Assembly (NCBI GenBank): GCA_036571765.1 | Contig: BROE01000009.1 | Span: 10,584,593-10,648,592 of the forward strand | Source of the DNA: Plecoglossus altivelis | Taxonomy: Eukaryota; Chordata; Actinopteri; Osmeriformes; Plecoglossidae | Length of the DNA stretch: 64,000 bases | Direction: 5' to 3' | In this document: in pieces, positions 1 through 11,704 of the stretch | Position numbering within the stretch: position 1 is the stretch's first letter | Layout of the letters: every line of letters begins with the position of its first letter | The notes under the pieces: model-generated | What the model saw: only the letters and a program-made list of their open reading frames with translations | Database searches by the model: none | Told to the model about the DNA's origin: nothing | Position numbers and translations under genes: made by a program

Positions 1-1
1 G

Positions 2-91
2 ATCACGTACAAAGGCAGGGAGGACAGCACGATCAGAGAGGATGACCTCAGCAAGCTCGGGAGCTGGCGCAAGCACCACAACGAAGGGTCC
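2..91 (+). other. Possible coding exon end or coding fossil at the window edge
   Basis: Frame 2 is open from base 2 to a stop at 110 with GC-rich third positions and coding-like composition (ITYKGREDSTIREDDLSKLG, then SWRKHHNEGS). A GT that could be a donor follows at 92-93 (tcct|gtaatg). I do not recognise the protein; it does not match neurexin LNS1, EGF1 or the SS1 cassettes as I know them. Frame 3 is also open, so a non-coding CpG-rich element is possible. Confidence 0.3.
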
Positions 92-451
92 TGTAATGCG
101 TGTACCTCATGAGAGAGACAGATGGACAGAGGAGAGAAGGGTGGTGAGGAGGTGGTGGGTGGAGGGGAGTTAGAACAAAATAAAGAGAGAAGGAATCAGA
201 AAGAAGGAAAGAGGGAAAGAAGGTCATAAGTGAAGCCTACTTGATCTCCATAACAAACCGCCACCACCAGGAATATCGTGGCCCACATACCTGTGGCAGC
301 ACAGCCAGTAAGAGAAAAGAAACCCTTCAGTGGATGGTCTCACTCCCCCTGCTACAGTTTGTTCAATCAGAGAGGCACACTCTCGCAGCAGGATGTCATA
401 ATAGGATGCATATTATCACACTTCATTTCACTTGTGCCAGCCACTGCACGC

Positions 452-514
452 AGTACAGTATGTTCCACACATAGTACAGTATGTTGCTCACGCAGTACAG
501 TATGTTGCACACAC
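452..514. repeat. 21-bp tandem repeat, three units
   Basis: The core agtacagtatgtt recurs at 452, 473 and 494, with CAC-rich spacers. A fourth, degenerate cagtatgtt follows near 519. Confidence 0.85.
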
Positions 515-968
515 ACAACAGTATGTTTCAGGCTGGATGAAGTAGGGTTTTTTTCTGAAATTTAAAATGTAAAAAGTAGGTTTTTAAATGAGATTGGACT
601 GTGTGCCTGTACTTGGTGAGTAAAATACACATGGTTAACTTTATAACGTTATATTATATGCAGTTGAGAGGTAGAAACGAAAGCAGAACCATGAAATCAG
701 GACAGAGACGCCAGCCAACATCAGTATTCTCCAGCAGCCTGTGTCTGGGTGAACACCACAGATGTGCAAATGACATCCATTATGGTATGTTCTGCTCCCC
801 TCGTGCTGACTTGAGTGCCAGGAGGGAGCCGTTGCCAACATTGGGAAGTGAAATGAATGACTCATCTAGTCACCTGAGAGCTGAGGTCAGGCGGTGTAAA
901 GCGTGCACATGGTAGGTTCTGGTATGTGGAGAGGAATACACACTCTCACACTCTAACACTCACTCACT

Positions 969-974
<6 letters not shown>

Positions 975-1014
<40 letters not shown>
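975..1014. repeat. (CT)n microsatellite
   Basis: Uninterrupted CT dinucleotides, about 19 units. Confidence 0.95.
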
Positions 1015-1017
<3 letters not shown>

Positions 1018-1652
1018 TGTCTTTGTCATTCTCTCTCGCACGCACTAATGTTTACATTTAAATAAAAAAGCAAACTTCTCCCAATTCGCAACTTAGGGCG
1101 TGTGTGTTGGTGTCAAATGACAGGGTTAGGTCGCCTTCTCTAGTCACATTGCGCAAGGCCACTGTTCCGTCATGGAAACTGACACCAATTAGACAACAGG
1201 CCCCCACTACAGGATAGAGAAGACGATGGAAGCTACCTCTGTTTAACCTCTAGACTAGTGACACACTTCTTTCCACGCTGCTTCTCTTTCCAGGTGTGTG
1301 TGCATGTGTGTGTCTGTGTCTGTGTCTGTGTCTGGCGCCGACATTCTCTTCGCCTTATTTCAAACCAGAGTCAGAATATTGGGGCCTTGCAGCTACAGCA
1401 TCTGTGACAGCATATTTTTCAGATTTCCATCCCACCTCCCACTGCTAGGAGTTTGTCTGGATGTGTCAGATTTAGTCTGCCATCAGCAGGTGGCCATGCG
1501 CGCGCACACACACGCACACTCATGCACACTCACGCACACTCACGCACACACACGCACACACACGCACACACAACTCGGAAATCCACACAGACACAAGAGA
1601 ACATATGTGGGAAGTCACACATGCACCCAGATATGCCTCACCTAAAGATCTA

Positions 1653-1910
1653 GCTCTCTCTCATTCTCTCTCTCTCCTCTCTTCTCTCGTCTCTCCTCTC
1701 TCTCCTTCTCCTTCCTCTTCCTCTCTCTCTCTCTCTCTCTCTCCTCCCCTCCCTTTTCCCCCCCCTTTTTCCCCCCCCTCCTTACTTTTTTCCCGCTCCC
1801 CCACCCCCGCCCCTCCCCTTTTTTTTTTTCCCCCCTTCTTTCCCCCCCCCCCCCCTTTTTTTTTTTCTTTACTCCCCCCCCCCCCCTCCTCCTCTCACTC
1901 TTTCTCTCAT
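1653..1910. repeat. Long C/T homopolymeric tract
   Basis: About 250 bp of almost only C and T on the + strand, including runs of 8-14 C and 9-13 T. Such sequence is error-prone, so exact lengths should not be trusted. Confidence 0.9.
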
Positions 1911-2178
1911 CTGACTCCTCATCATTTACATGTTTTCTGATATTCTTAACATTCTCGTTCTGTGGCGAAAACTCATTTTCTCCGGCAGTCATTTCTTTCC
2001 TCCCAACACCATTTTTCTTCAGGGCCTTTCCTTCGCTGCACTTACACTATGGCTTAGTTGCTGTCTCTCCCGATATGTATCACAATTTGAGCATGAGCGA
2101 CCCATGGGGGGACGGCGGGCCAAAAAAAAAGGCCCTTTAGTGAGAGCGTAATGAAGGCATTGCGTTTGCTGGCCCTAT

Positions 2179-2612
2179 TTGTGTGGTTTGTGTTTGTGTG
2201 TGCGTGTGGTGTGTGGTGTGTTTTGTGTTTTGGTGCATGTGTTGGTGTGGGCTGATGTGGGGGGGGGTAGTGGGGGGGGCGGGGGCATGCGTAGGTGGGG
2301 TTGTGTGTTTGTGTGTGTGTGTTGCATGGTGTGTGTGTGGTGTTTTGGTGCAATGTGTGTGTTGTGAGAATGTGTGTGTTGTGTTGGTGCATGCGTGTGT
2401 GTGTGTGTGTTTGTGTTGGTGCATGTGTGTGTGTGTTGGTGCATGCGTGTGTGTGTGTGTGTGTTGGTGCATGTGTGTGTGAGTGTGTGTGTGTGTTGGT
2501 GCATGCGTGTGTGAGTGTGTGTGTGTGTTGGTGCATCCATGTGTGTGTGTTGGTGCATGTGTGTGTGTGTTGGTGCATCCATGTGTGTGTGAGTGTGTGT
2601 GTGTGTTGGTTT
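2179..2612. repeat. GT-based minisatellite with TTGGTGCATG core
   Basis: TG runs of varying length are punctuated by ttggtgcatg or ttggtgcatc about ten times between 2380 and 2580. The left part is more G-rich. Confidence 0.9.
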
Positions 2613-2812
2613 AACTGAAACTGAAATCCGAGTATGAGTTGCCGAAGCATTATTAGCATTATTGCTACGATTAGTCAAGATATTATTTTGTCATTATCAA
2701 TGAAACGGTCACAGGATCCTGTCTTCCCCTACGGCCCCTCTTCCCCATACGACTCTTTCTCCCTTCCTCCCAGGTCTCTTAGTTTGTGTATGTGTCTGAG
2801 GGCTAACCATTT

Positions 2813-3013
2813 TCAATATGGCATGAGGAGGGTTCGCCCCCTCGTCCAGAGCGCCCAGACGGGCCGCCGTGTCTTTCTGTACGACAGGTGCTCAATGAAC
2901 TTGATGTCTTGCGGGGGCTGGAAGCGCTCCTCCAGCGGCTTCTCCGACACCTGGGCGGCCTTTTTCGACCGTGTGACACCATCGACGAGGCGCAGGTGTC
3001 GCGTCTGGGGTAA
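2813..3013 (-). pseudogene. Reverse-strand coding-like fragment, unidentified
   Basis: On the minus strand an open frame of 66 codons (stop at 2813-2815) has almost exclusively G or C at third positions, unlike the surrounding intron. It reads LRLVDGVTRSKKAAQVSEKP, then LEERFQPPQDIKFIEHLSYR and KTRRPVWALWTRG. There is no start codon near its beginning. In the same frame just upstream (about 3026-3175) lies another open stretch starting MFYNYFQAGLVEKVL, separated by a cluster of three stops. This looks like a degenerate retrocopy or a lone exon of a nested gene on the opposite strand. I cannot name the parent protein. Confidence 0.45.
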
Positions 3014-4488
3014 TTATCAGGGTAGTTAGTGAACCTGGGCACCAGGGAAGAGCGTATTGCGTGGTTCCTTTGCAGTGTCGAGCTTAGGGATACTTGTTTG
3101 GAAAATGAGATTGCGACGACGCGGCCCAGCCAGCACTTTCTCAACAAGGCCTGCCTGAAAGTAATTATAAAACATGGTCGTGGCCACAGTGTAAGTGTAT
3201 TGTTTACAATGATTGTATTCATTTGAGCTTGTTAGCCTTGTGGAAGATATGTTGGTAGGTGAAGACATGCAGCGATGCCAGAGAGACCAGAAACACCTGC
3301 TAGAAGTGGCCATAAAAATGAGCTGAATCGTTTCGACAAGTTTGACCGATGATGCTTTTTCTCCCTGTCCTGTGTTTAGTTTGAACATGAATGCGTTCAG
3401 CAGAAGCACCTCAGGAGGAGAGCTTCTCTCCACAGGTGGTGAACACCCCCTCCCACTCCCCACTGTGTTTGGTACTACTTGAAGCATTCCTGCGAATTTT
3501 AAGATTGCTTCCCGTCCCCTCACCTCCCCTTCCTCCATCCCTCCCTTCCCCTTCCCATCCCTTCCCCATCCCCCTCCGCCTCCCCTCCCCAAAACCCCTA
3601 TATCCACTTAAAGAAGCAAAGCACCTCAAGCTCCAATGAGTCATCCAGCCCCAAACCAGGAGGAACATTTATGGAACACACCCCAGGACATCCTTCTTCA
3701 GAGAGAGAGAGAGAGAGAGGGACAGAGAGAGGGAGAGAAGGAAGGGAGGGGGAGAGGGAGATAACATGCTTGAGGGAGAGCAAAACGCAGCCCAGATCGA
3801 GGAACGATTAAACAGTCAAATCTTTATGACAAAATGGAGAGACCCTCCCCCAGGGAAGCAAGATGGAGATTAGCCCCTGCCAATGGAATGTGCCGGTTAT
3901 CTTAATTAAAAGGAAGTTACCCTCCACCCCCCCTCACACCACACCCCAAAGTATTTTTCCGGGAGTCTTCGTGTGTGTATATCAAAGGGATGTCTGTATA
4001 GTAAATACGGTTTCGGGGGGGGCTGTGTTTTAGCACTAAGATGATTCTGATACTGGGCACGATTGCAGCATTATTAAAGGATCTTCGCATCGTCTGAGAG
4101 TGGGTGTACGTGCACCTGAGAATGAAGAAGTGTGTGTGTGTGTGTGTGTGTATGTGTGTGTGTGTGTGTGGGAGCAGTCAAGCTCATTCCGCCCAAGATG
4201 ATACGAGTCCCTGTGATAACACCAAGGTTGCAGGGGGCACGTAGCAAAAAGCAATGCATTTCTTATTTTGACCCTCCCACCACCACCACCCCCCAACCCT
4301 CTTTTTTATTTTGGAAGCTAATGTTAACAGTTTTGTCAAGCGCACTGTGCCTGAGGCAGAACTGCTTAAGTATATCTTTTGCAATTTAAGTGACCTGCTT
4401 TCTGGCTGGGGCCTTTTCCCATTACTGAGAGTGACATTTCATTTAGACTCCGTCATTCATCTTTCCCAGACTGGGGCCCAGCTTGCAC

Positions 4489-4549
4489 CCTCTCTCTCTC
4501 CCTTTCCCTCCCTCTCTCCTTCTCCCTCTCTCTCTTTCTCTCTCCTTCT

Positions 4550-4592
<43 letters not shown>
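4489..4592. repeat. CT-rich microsatellite
   Basis: Imperfect CT array becoming pure over its last 35 bp. A GT array of about 42 bp lies shortly upstream at 4130-4171. Confidence 0.9.
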
Positions 4593-4596
<4 letters not shown>

Positions 4597-5506
4597 CTCA
4601 TTTCTGGTTCTCCTGCTGTCTGTCTCTCCGGTTCGTTCACTCCCTCACTTTTCCCTTGCATTTCTCTCTCACTCTCCCCTCACCCTTTCACCCCCCACCT
4701 GCCATTACCTGCATCTCACAGTCCTCAGGTTTCTCCATCTCTCCCATTCACGTCCTGTCACCTCGCTTGAGAGTCTGGGACAAAAGGCCGAGGTGGTCTG
4801 CAGTCTTGGATCAATCTTCACTTTGTTTGAGCTGTGAGTTTCGGTCCTCTGAATAACTTAATAATACTTCATTAAACACCTGTAATTCCGAATTCAAACC
4901 TCAAAATTGAAACGTTTCTTTACCCCCCCGAGACAAGAGGTGTTTTTCAAAGCCATGGCACCTGTGTGTGTCCACACACACGTGAACACGTATCTGCATA
5001 AGCTGCAGCTATGATGTCAGAAGAGGCGCCATTAAAAGTCTTTTCTTTCCATCATGAGCCTCCTTATCGATGGATAACTCATCGATTTATAGGTGGCCTT
5101 CTAACTGACAGCCATTTCATTGCCCTTCTCGGTGTGCGTAGATGCGTGTCTGCGTGTTGTCAGTGGTGCACAGTGATATGCGTGTGCGCACGTGTGTGTC
5201 TGTTGGTCAAAGTGTGTGTGTTTGTGTGTAGAAGCGAGCAAATGCTCTTTTAATAGGCTTTTAATGGCTTTCCCCGGACTGGCTTCAGCCACTCTGAATC
5301 CTGGTCAAGCTGGGCCCATTGGAGGGAAATTAGCTTTTATGAGTGATTAGGGATTAGCGATAAAGTATAAAGACCAAACTGGGCAGGTCCGCAGTATCGC
5401 TGACTGTCTGGCTTTTTATTCATTTCTTTTATTATTGCACTTAATGATGAAATTTGATTGATGATCCCCTAATAAAAAAATAGTAAATGATGCGTTGAAA
5501 TGTATT

Positions 5507-5539
<33 letters not shown>

Positions 5540-5641
5540 TTGTTGAAAAGACTCACTACAGTAAAAAAAAATCAAACGGTAAAAGGCTTTGATGTGCTCT
5601 CAGATTCATTATCACTCCACAATTCCTCTCCATGTTATATT

Positions 5642-5695
5642 GGCAATTGGCAATTCTTTGGCAATTGGCAATTCTTTGGCAATTGGCAATTCTTT
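5642..5695. repeat. Three exact 18-bp units with internal CAATTG palindrome
   Basis: The unit ggcaattggcaattcttt occurs three times in a row without error. Each unit contains caattg and a second caatt half. Confidence 0.95.
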
Positions 5696-7758
5696 GCCAA
5701 CTCACCTGGGAGTGTCTTAGACAACCCACAAGCACTGCGATACCAGAGCCTCGTGTTTGTACGTCCAGCGTGGATCAGGCTTTGACACCCACGGTCTGTC
5801 TAACCCGAGAACAGCTACAGCTTCCCGTCATCTTCAGCAGCAAACGAACGCTTTTGAAGTCAGTCATGTGCCATCTTCTGCTCCTTTCAAACCCCCAGAC
5901 GAGGCACGTTCTAACGGCTGACACCATATCATTTCATTACCTTCCCTGTAGGCATTTGTGTCTTCATTAGTCTTTCAGAAAAATGATCTGGGAGCAGCTA
6001 ACACGAGTCCCTCGTGTGGGATGCACGCGGAACACGCCTCAGATGGCGCCGTGTGGATGTGAGAAGGGTCGGCGCGGATTTCGGAGCGGTGCTCTAAGCT
6101 GCTGTGTTGACTGGTTTTGTACGGACTGGACTCTGGACCGCCTGCGTTCTTGAGGTCAGAGACGTGCTATTATCTCTAAGACGTTTAAATGACCATCACA
6201 CTGCTTTGCTTCTACATAAAAGATAGCAAAAAGCTGTTTCGTGTTATTCTAAACCCTGACACACTTGTTGACAATGGATGCTAAAGTTGGCTCCGTAATG
6301 GAACTTTCTAAGCTGTTTATTGAGGGAAAGAGAGAGATTTGTTCCATATTTTGGCTTGTCAGGTGACCTTATGCCTATTGTCATCCTTAGATTACGTCTA
6401 AACCTACCGTCAGATAGGAGTCACACCGGAGACGCTTGCATGAAGCCATACAAACAAAGAAAGACATTATTGTTCAAATATCCCTGTCAATATAATATAG
6501 CTCTGACTGGTTTTGAGATTATTTGATGTAACAACTGGAGAGGGAGAGATCAGATGAACCTCGATCCCCACATTACTGTGAAGAATTGTCATTGAATCCG
6601 CTGCGTCTCTGGGTTGCGTTTGGGAACCTGCTGAGTTGACAGGAATCTGAGGCGGGTCTGATAAGACAGGCTGGACCGTAATGTTTCATCGAGTCGTTTT
6701 GATTGGGCTTCGTTTGTTGTGCTCTCTTGAAGGCGATCGACCTTGAGCTCCTTCAGAGGTCAGTGGCGGCCTGCGTGATGTCGCTAGTGCCGCCCTCTCG
6801 GTGTCCTCACTGGCCCATTACAATGCCCCTTATCTCCTGCACAGAATGAGAACTGAAATTAGACCACCACCGTGGGATAGGGGAATCACGTGACAGGGTC
6901 AGGGTCACGTTCAGATGGATTCGGGGCCCATAAAACGAGGCCGCTTGATAACATGCTATTCTAATTGTGTTTCTCAATTGAGGTTGCAACTTTTTTTATG
7001 GCTTATAAGGACCTATCAAAAGGATTTTACCTTTTGTGATCCACTTTCAGATAGCTGAAGTGTCCGATCGAGTCTTTGAAAATGAACATCCTCGCATCGT
7101 TACTGGGATGCCTCTCGCAGTCCGCAGCCCCCGTGACCAATTTGACAGAAATTCACAATTGACCCCAGATCAATGTCCTGCAGGCTATTTCCTCCTCCTC
7201 ACAAGTCAGTGCTGTCACCCAGGAACTGTGGACCTGCTTTCATACGTTCTGGCAAAGCAGCCCTGGCTCCAGGGGATTGGCTAGGGACGGCGGTCATCCT
7301 TGGATTCTGGAGAGCTCAGATGGGGGGGGGGGGGACAGGAAAAAAAAGCAGCTACGGAGGTTTGTTTACTCACCAGGGAGAGGTTTACAAGAGGGTTCAA
7401 CAGTGTCACATAGTGGCAGCGCTCTCCGTTATACTGGGAAGCTTTGCGACCGACACGCCGACTGAACGGTTGAGCCCCGTGTGGGTGTCGACTGGGATTG
7501 GGTTTCAGTGTGGTTGTTTGAAGAGGGCTTCCTCTCTTGGAATCGCAGCAACTGAGGGAGCCTGTCTTTTAGAAACGGGGCTGTGGCTGGTTGAGGACTT
7601 GAAGCCTGCTGTTTTGTGGTCTGCCTTGGTTTGTTGTTCTTTCTTTCATTCCTTTCTTCCTTCCTCACTCATCCGTAACTTCACCTCGCTGTGCCTCTGG
7701 CCCTCTCTCACGTTCAGGAAACAAATGACTCATCTAACTGCACCGTTACATCTTTTTT

Positions 7759-7786
7759 TTCTCTCGCTCTCTCTCTCTCCTTCTCA

Positions 7787-7831
<45 letters not shown>
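7759..7831. repeat. (CT)n microsatellite
   Basis: CT array with a few C or A interruptions, pure over about 35 bp at its end. A similar array lies at 8502-8585. Confidence 0.9.
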
Positions 7832-10800
7832 ACTCATACGCACGCAGGTCATCTCCCCCCCCCTGTCTCAATTCTCCACAGCGTAAAAGCTTTCCTAAGG
7901 GGATGAGAGTTGTGAAGTCTCCTGGGTACAATAGCAACACTGCTGTTTGGGGGAGGGCGGGGGGTGGGGCAGTGATGGATGGCATGTGGGTGCTGGGGGA
8001 TGGACAGTGTTTGTCTGCTTTTAATAGAAAGGGTTTTCATTCTGATACATAGATTTTGTTGGATTTGAAAACGGACGGGATGTCCGTGCAATCCTCCGCT
8101 GTGAGAGAGACTGTGAATGATCATGTGGACAGAATATTGGAGCAACAGGAGTCATTTTGAGAGTGGTGGATTTTTAAAATTCAGTATTACGAAAATAGAG
8201 GACTCTGCTCAGGAACACACCCAACGTCACCGTGGGGCAGGAGCGCTGTTGTCAGCACCTTCAAATGAAAGGCTCCTTCCAGCCAAAGCTGAAGTATTGT
8301 CATGTTCCCCTGTCAGCGTCGTCAGTGGGCTGCGGTCTGTGTTTCGAGAGCAGGATGCGGAGCCACATCCAGGTCTTCAGGAGAAGCAGACACACCTCCC
8401 TCTCCTTTACCACCCTCTGCTGCCAAAGATGACACTCTCTGATGATGTCTCTTGTTCTTCCTCTCCTTCTTTTTGTCAGAATATCTTCACTTTTCAGCTC
8501 CTCCCTCTCTCTTTCTCTCTCCCTCTCCCTCTCTCTCTCTCTCTCTCCCTCCCTCTCTCTCTCTCCCTCTCTCTCTCTCTCTCTCAAACTGTCAGTCCTC
8601 TCTTTGTATCTCCCTCTCTCCTCCCTCCTTCCTCTCTGTCCTCCTCGCCCCCCCGGCTTTGCGTAAACACCGGCAGCCATCGTCATAGCGATCCAGAGAC
8701 CATCCTCCGAGAGGGTCTCTGGAAATAAGGCCCCTTCATGGAGAAGAGAAGCGGGAACTGCAGGGAGTGCTTCAGGGAGCCAGATCTGAGTGTTATAGCT
8801 AATGTAATGGCATGTTGCTTGACACTGCCATGCCACGATGAGGGGGATGACGGAACCGTCAGGAAACCGTTATCAATCAACGTACTGCGAATGGATTGTG
8901 GCAAATCAGATCTGTTGTTTCCTGACCAGCAACAGGAAGTGTTGCAGTTTTGCCAAACGGGCCAACTGCGAGATGCAATTGCAACTGTCCTCGGCTTTTC
9001 CTAAAGGCTTCCTTATGAGCTCTAGTCAGACGGCACCGTGCCATCTTGTGCCAGCGCAGCTTCGGCGCCACGGGCTTCTGTAATGAGCTGCGGCAGAGTT
9101 GCCGGGCACGGGGTAACGCGGCGGAAGAGGAGTCCAGTCAGGGCCAAGACCGGGACCTCCTCCAAATTCCCTCTCCCTTTCCTCGGAAGGCTCATCAAGC
9201 GGAAGTAACGCCCGCCTCGCTGCCCCTCCTCCTCATCCTCCTCCTCCGCCGACCCAGTCATCTCCCGGCGGTATTTATAGCAGCTAAATAAAACCAAATC
9301 TCCAGCAGAGGCTTCGGCGCGCTGCGCAACCTGCTCCCCCATATCACGAGCGCTTTTCCACGTCACAGCGTGACCGTGGGGAGGAGAGGAGGCGGTCTGC
9401 GTGAGAGGGCTTGGCAGGAGGCGATGGAGACAACCTGTTTTCCCGGAGTTTGAGAAGTTAGGTCTCTTTTCGGGTGTCTAGGGGGCGGGGTGGGGGGGGC
9501 GCTAAGGTGGGCTGCAACAGTTATGTCAGAGATCAAATGCAAAGAAAACCTATTTTGTGGTCGACAGCAACAAGCAAAAGGTGGCGGTTGACTGAAGGTG
9601 GCTGTCCGTGGTTCTGAACCCCCTGCCTCTCTCAGATCGGCTGGCTTGACACAACCACAGAACGATGGGTGGATGTTAGGTCTGGTTTATGTCTATAACA
9701 TTCCACAGAGGTACAGCAAAGGATGGCCACATGTATGTGATCAGCTGTGAGCCTCTCACTGTTAACTTCCAAATGTACCTGTGCGTATGGTATAGCTGTG
9801 CGGCCTGATCATAGACATATTTTGTGTCAGGTCCACTGTAGAGCTATGTGTGTCAGTTTTGCTAGCTTCCTGTTCCCTGCATAATCTACGTCCGCTTTCC
9901 TAATTCCGTGTTGAGTCAAGTTGTTTTTGTTGCCCTTGCTGTGCCCTTGGTCTTTTCATAAGAGCTGTTTACCCATCACATACGTTATAAGCATGTACTC
10001 CCTTCCCCATCCCCTCCTCCAGCCCCCCCCCCTTGCCCCTCCTCACGCGGCGCCTTCTCACAAGTACTTTGCCTCCTGTTTTAAAGCGGAATCTTTCCGA
10101 AAATGCCTCCAGCTGTTATGATTTCAGGAGGGGGGTGGGGGGAGATGTGGTGGGCTTAGAGGGGGGGGGGGTAGTGAGGAGGTTGATTCAAGCACAGTAC
10201 CAAGGGGCCAAATTAACCCAATTACACTGGGCAGGCTAATCAGCCCCGCATCCCTCACACTCGCAGGCCAGCGTAATCACAGGCTGCAAGGCTAGCACCA
10301 AAGGAGGGGGGGTGGGGGGGTGGAGGGTGGGGTGTAGAGTTTATGGTGTGTGTTTGTGCTTTCACTCATGTATGCGTGTTATTGCTAATAGTACATGTGT
10401 TGGTGTAAGTGAGATTGTGTGTGTGTGTGTGTGTGTGAAAATCTGTGTGCGCCCACGTGAGTGTTAGCTTGCGCGTACGGGGGAGTTTTTTCCTCGGCGT
10501 GCACATGCGTCCGGACGGAGGGCTCTCATATGTAGGCCAGCGGTCGGCCTCTATCACTTAGGAGGAAACGATCACGTCACACATGCAGTCTCAGTCGATT
10601 ACTGTCATCAAGGCCCCCTCCCCCACCCCACACCCACTGGACCGCTGTCACGAGAAGAGCAAATGAGCCTGTCACTGAAATAGGCATGATCTTCCTCCCC
10701 CCCCCTTCTACCCCTCTCTCAGTCTCTCCCAACTCCCCGCTACTCTGTTTACTGCCCTGACGGTCTGCCTTTAGCTCCCTCCTCTGTGAAACTTTAATAC

Positions 10801-11669
10801 GGGGGAATGTTAAATACGAAATCTTAGAATATCACAAGCTCTGTTGCTGTCACGGACCACGGTCCAGTCCAGAGGGAGATGATGGGTGACAGAAGGACAC
10901 CCTTGGAGACGCCACAGTACGTATGTGAGCAGGTGTGTCTTTGCACGTTAGTTCATGGAGGGGGGGGGGGGGGAAGAGAGATAAAGGCAAGCGATCAAGA
11001 CAGACGTTAGGTGAAGTGAAACGCCAGCATCGACAGCTGCTGAAGACGCAGTCTGGCAGGTCAAACAAGTTGCTATCCTGTTAATGAATGTGTTGACCTG
11101 GATAGTGAGGTGATATTTGTGTAGCTGAAGTGGTGCATCCCCAAGGGCTACTGGAAGAAAAGTGGAATAAAAAAGCCCGTATCTTATGCCACGTGCTCTT
11201 AAAGGGATTTGAAGCTTGTTGACAGAGCCCCTCACTCTCAGCATTCAACACCAGCCAACGCAGAACACTCTATGTCGTTACGCAACCTCTCACCAGCTTG
11301 GAACCAGTTTCCACATAATCAGAGGTGGGGGGGGGGGGGGTGATGTAACAAGTTCAGCAGACAAGGATGAGTTCGGTCCCCAGAAGTTTGAGTGGGTCTT
11401 TCGTAACTCCCTTTTCCAAGCCCTCTCCAAGTGGTTGGAAACGTTTGGGGAGGGGTGTGTGTGTGTGTGTGTGTGTGTGTGGGGGGGGGGGTCTGGATTG
11501 GGCGCTCGTTCTCCTCGCTTGTCTCTCTCTTCGCCTCCGCGGTCTTCTCTTAGCGCAGCTACTTTTTGCTGCAGCGACAGGAAGTAGCACCTTGAAACAG
11601 GATGACGTGGCAGGATCTGCAACACGAGGGACCAAACGACATTCCCAGGTGTGTGTTGGTGAGGTGTTT

Positions 11670-11704
<35 letters not shown>

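Larger units (their letters stand above)
113..8700. other. Intron (5' part): simple repeats, no neurexin exon seen
   Basis: No spliceable neurexin block found here. Contents: a 21-bp tandem repeat (452-514), CT arrays (975-1014, 4489-4592, 7759-7831, 8502-8585), CA/GT arrays (1501-1572, 4130-4171, 5512-5540), a long homopolymeric C/T tract (1653-1910), a GT-based minisatellite (2179-2612), a palindromic 18-bp tandem (5642-5695) and the reverse-strand fragment (2813-3013). The remainder is ordinary single-copy-looking sequence. Confidence 0.7.

Noticed and set aside
2054..2678. Minus-strand frames of 201 and 167 codons rich in H-T-H-T
   Set aside because: They come entirely from the GT/CA minisatellite and neighbouring sequence; no gene-like features.
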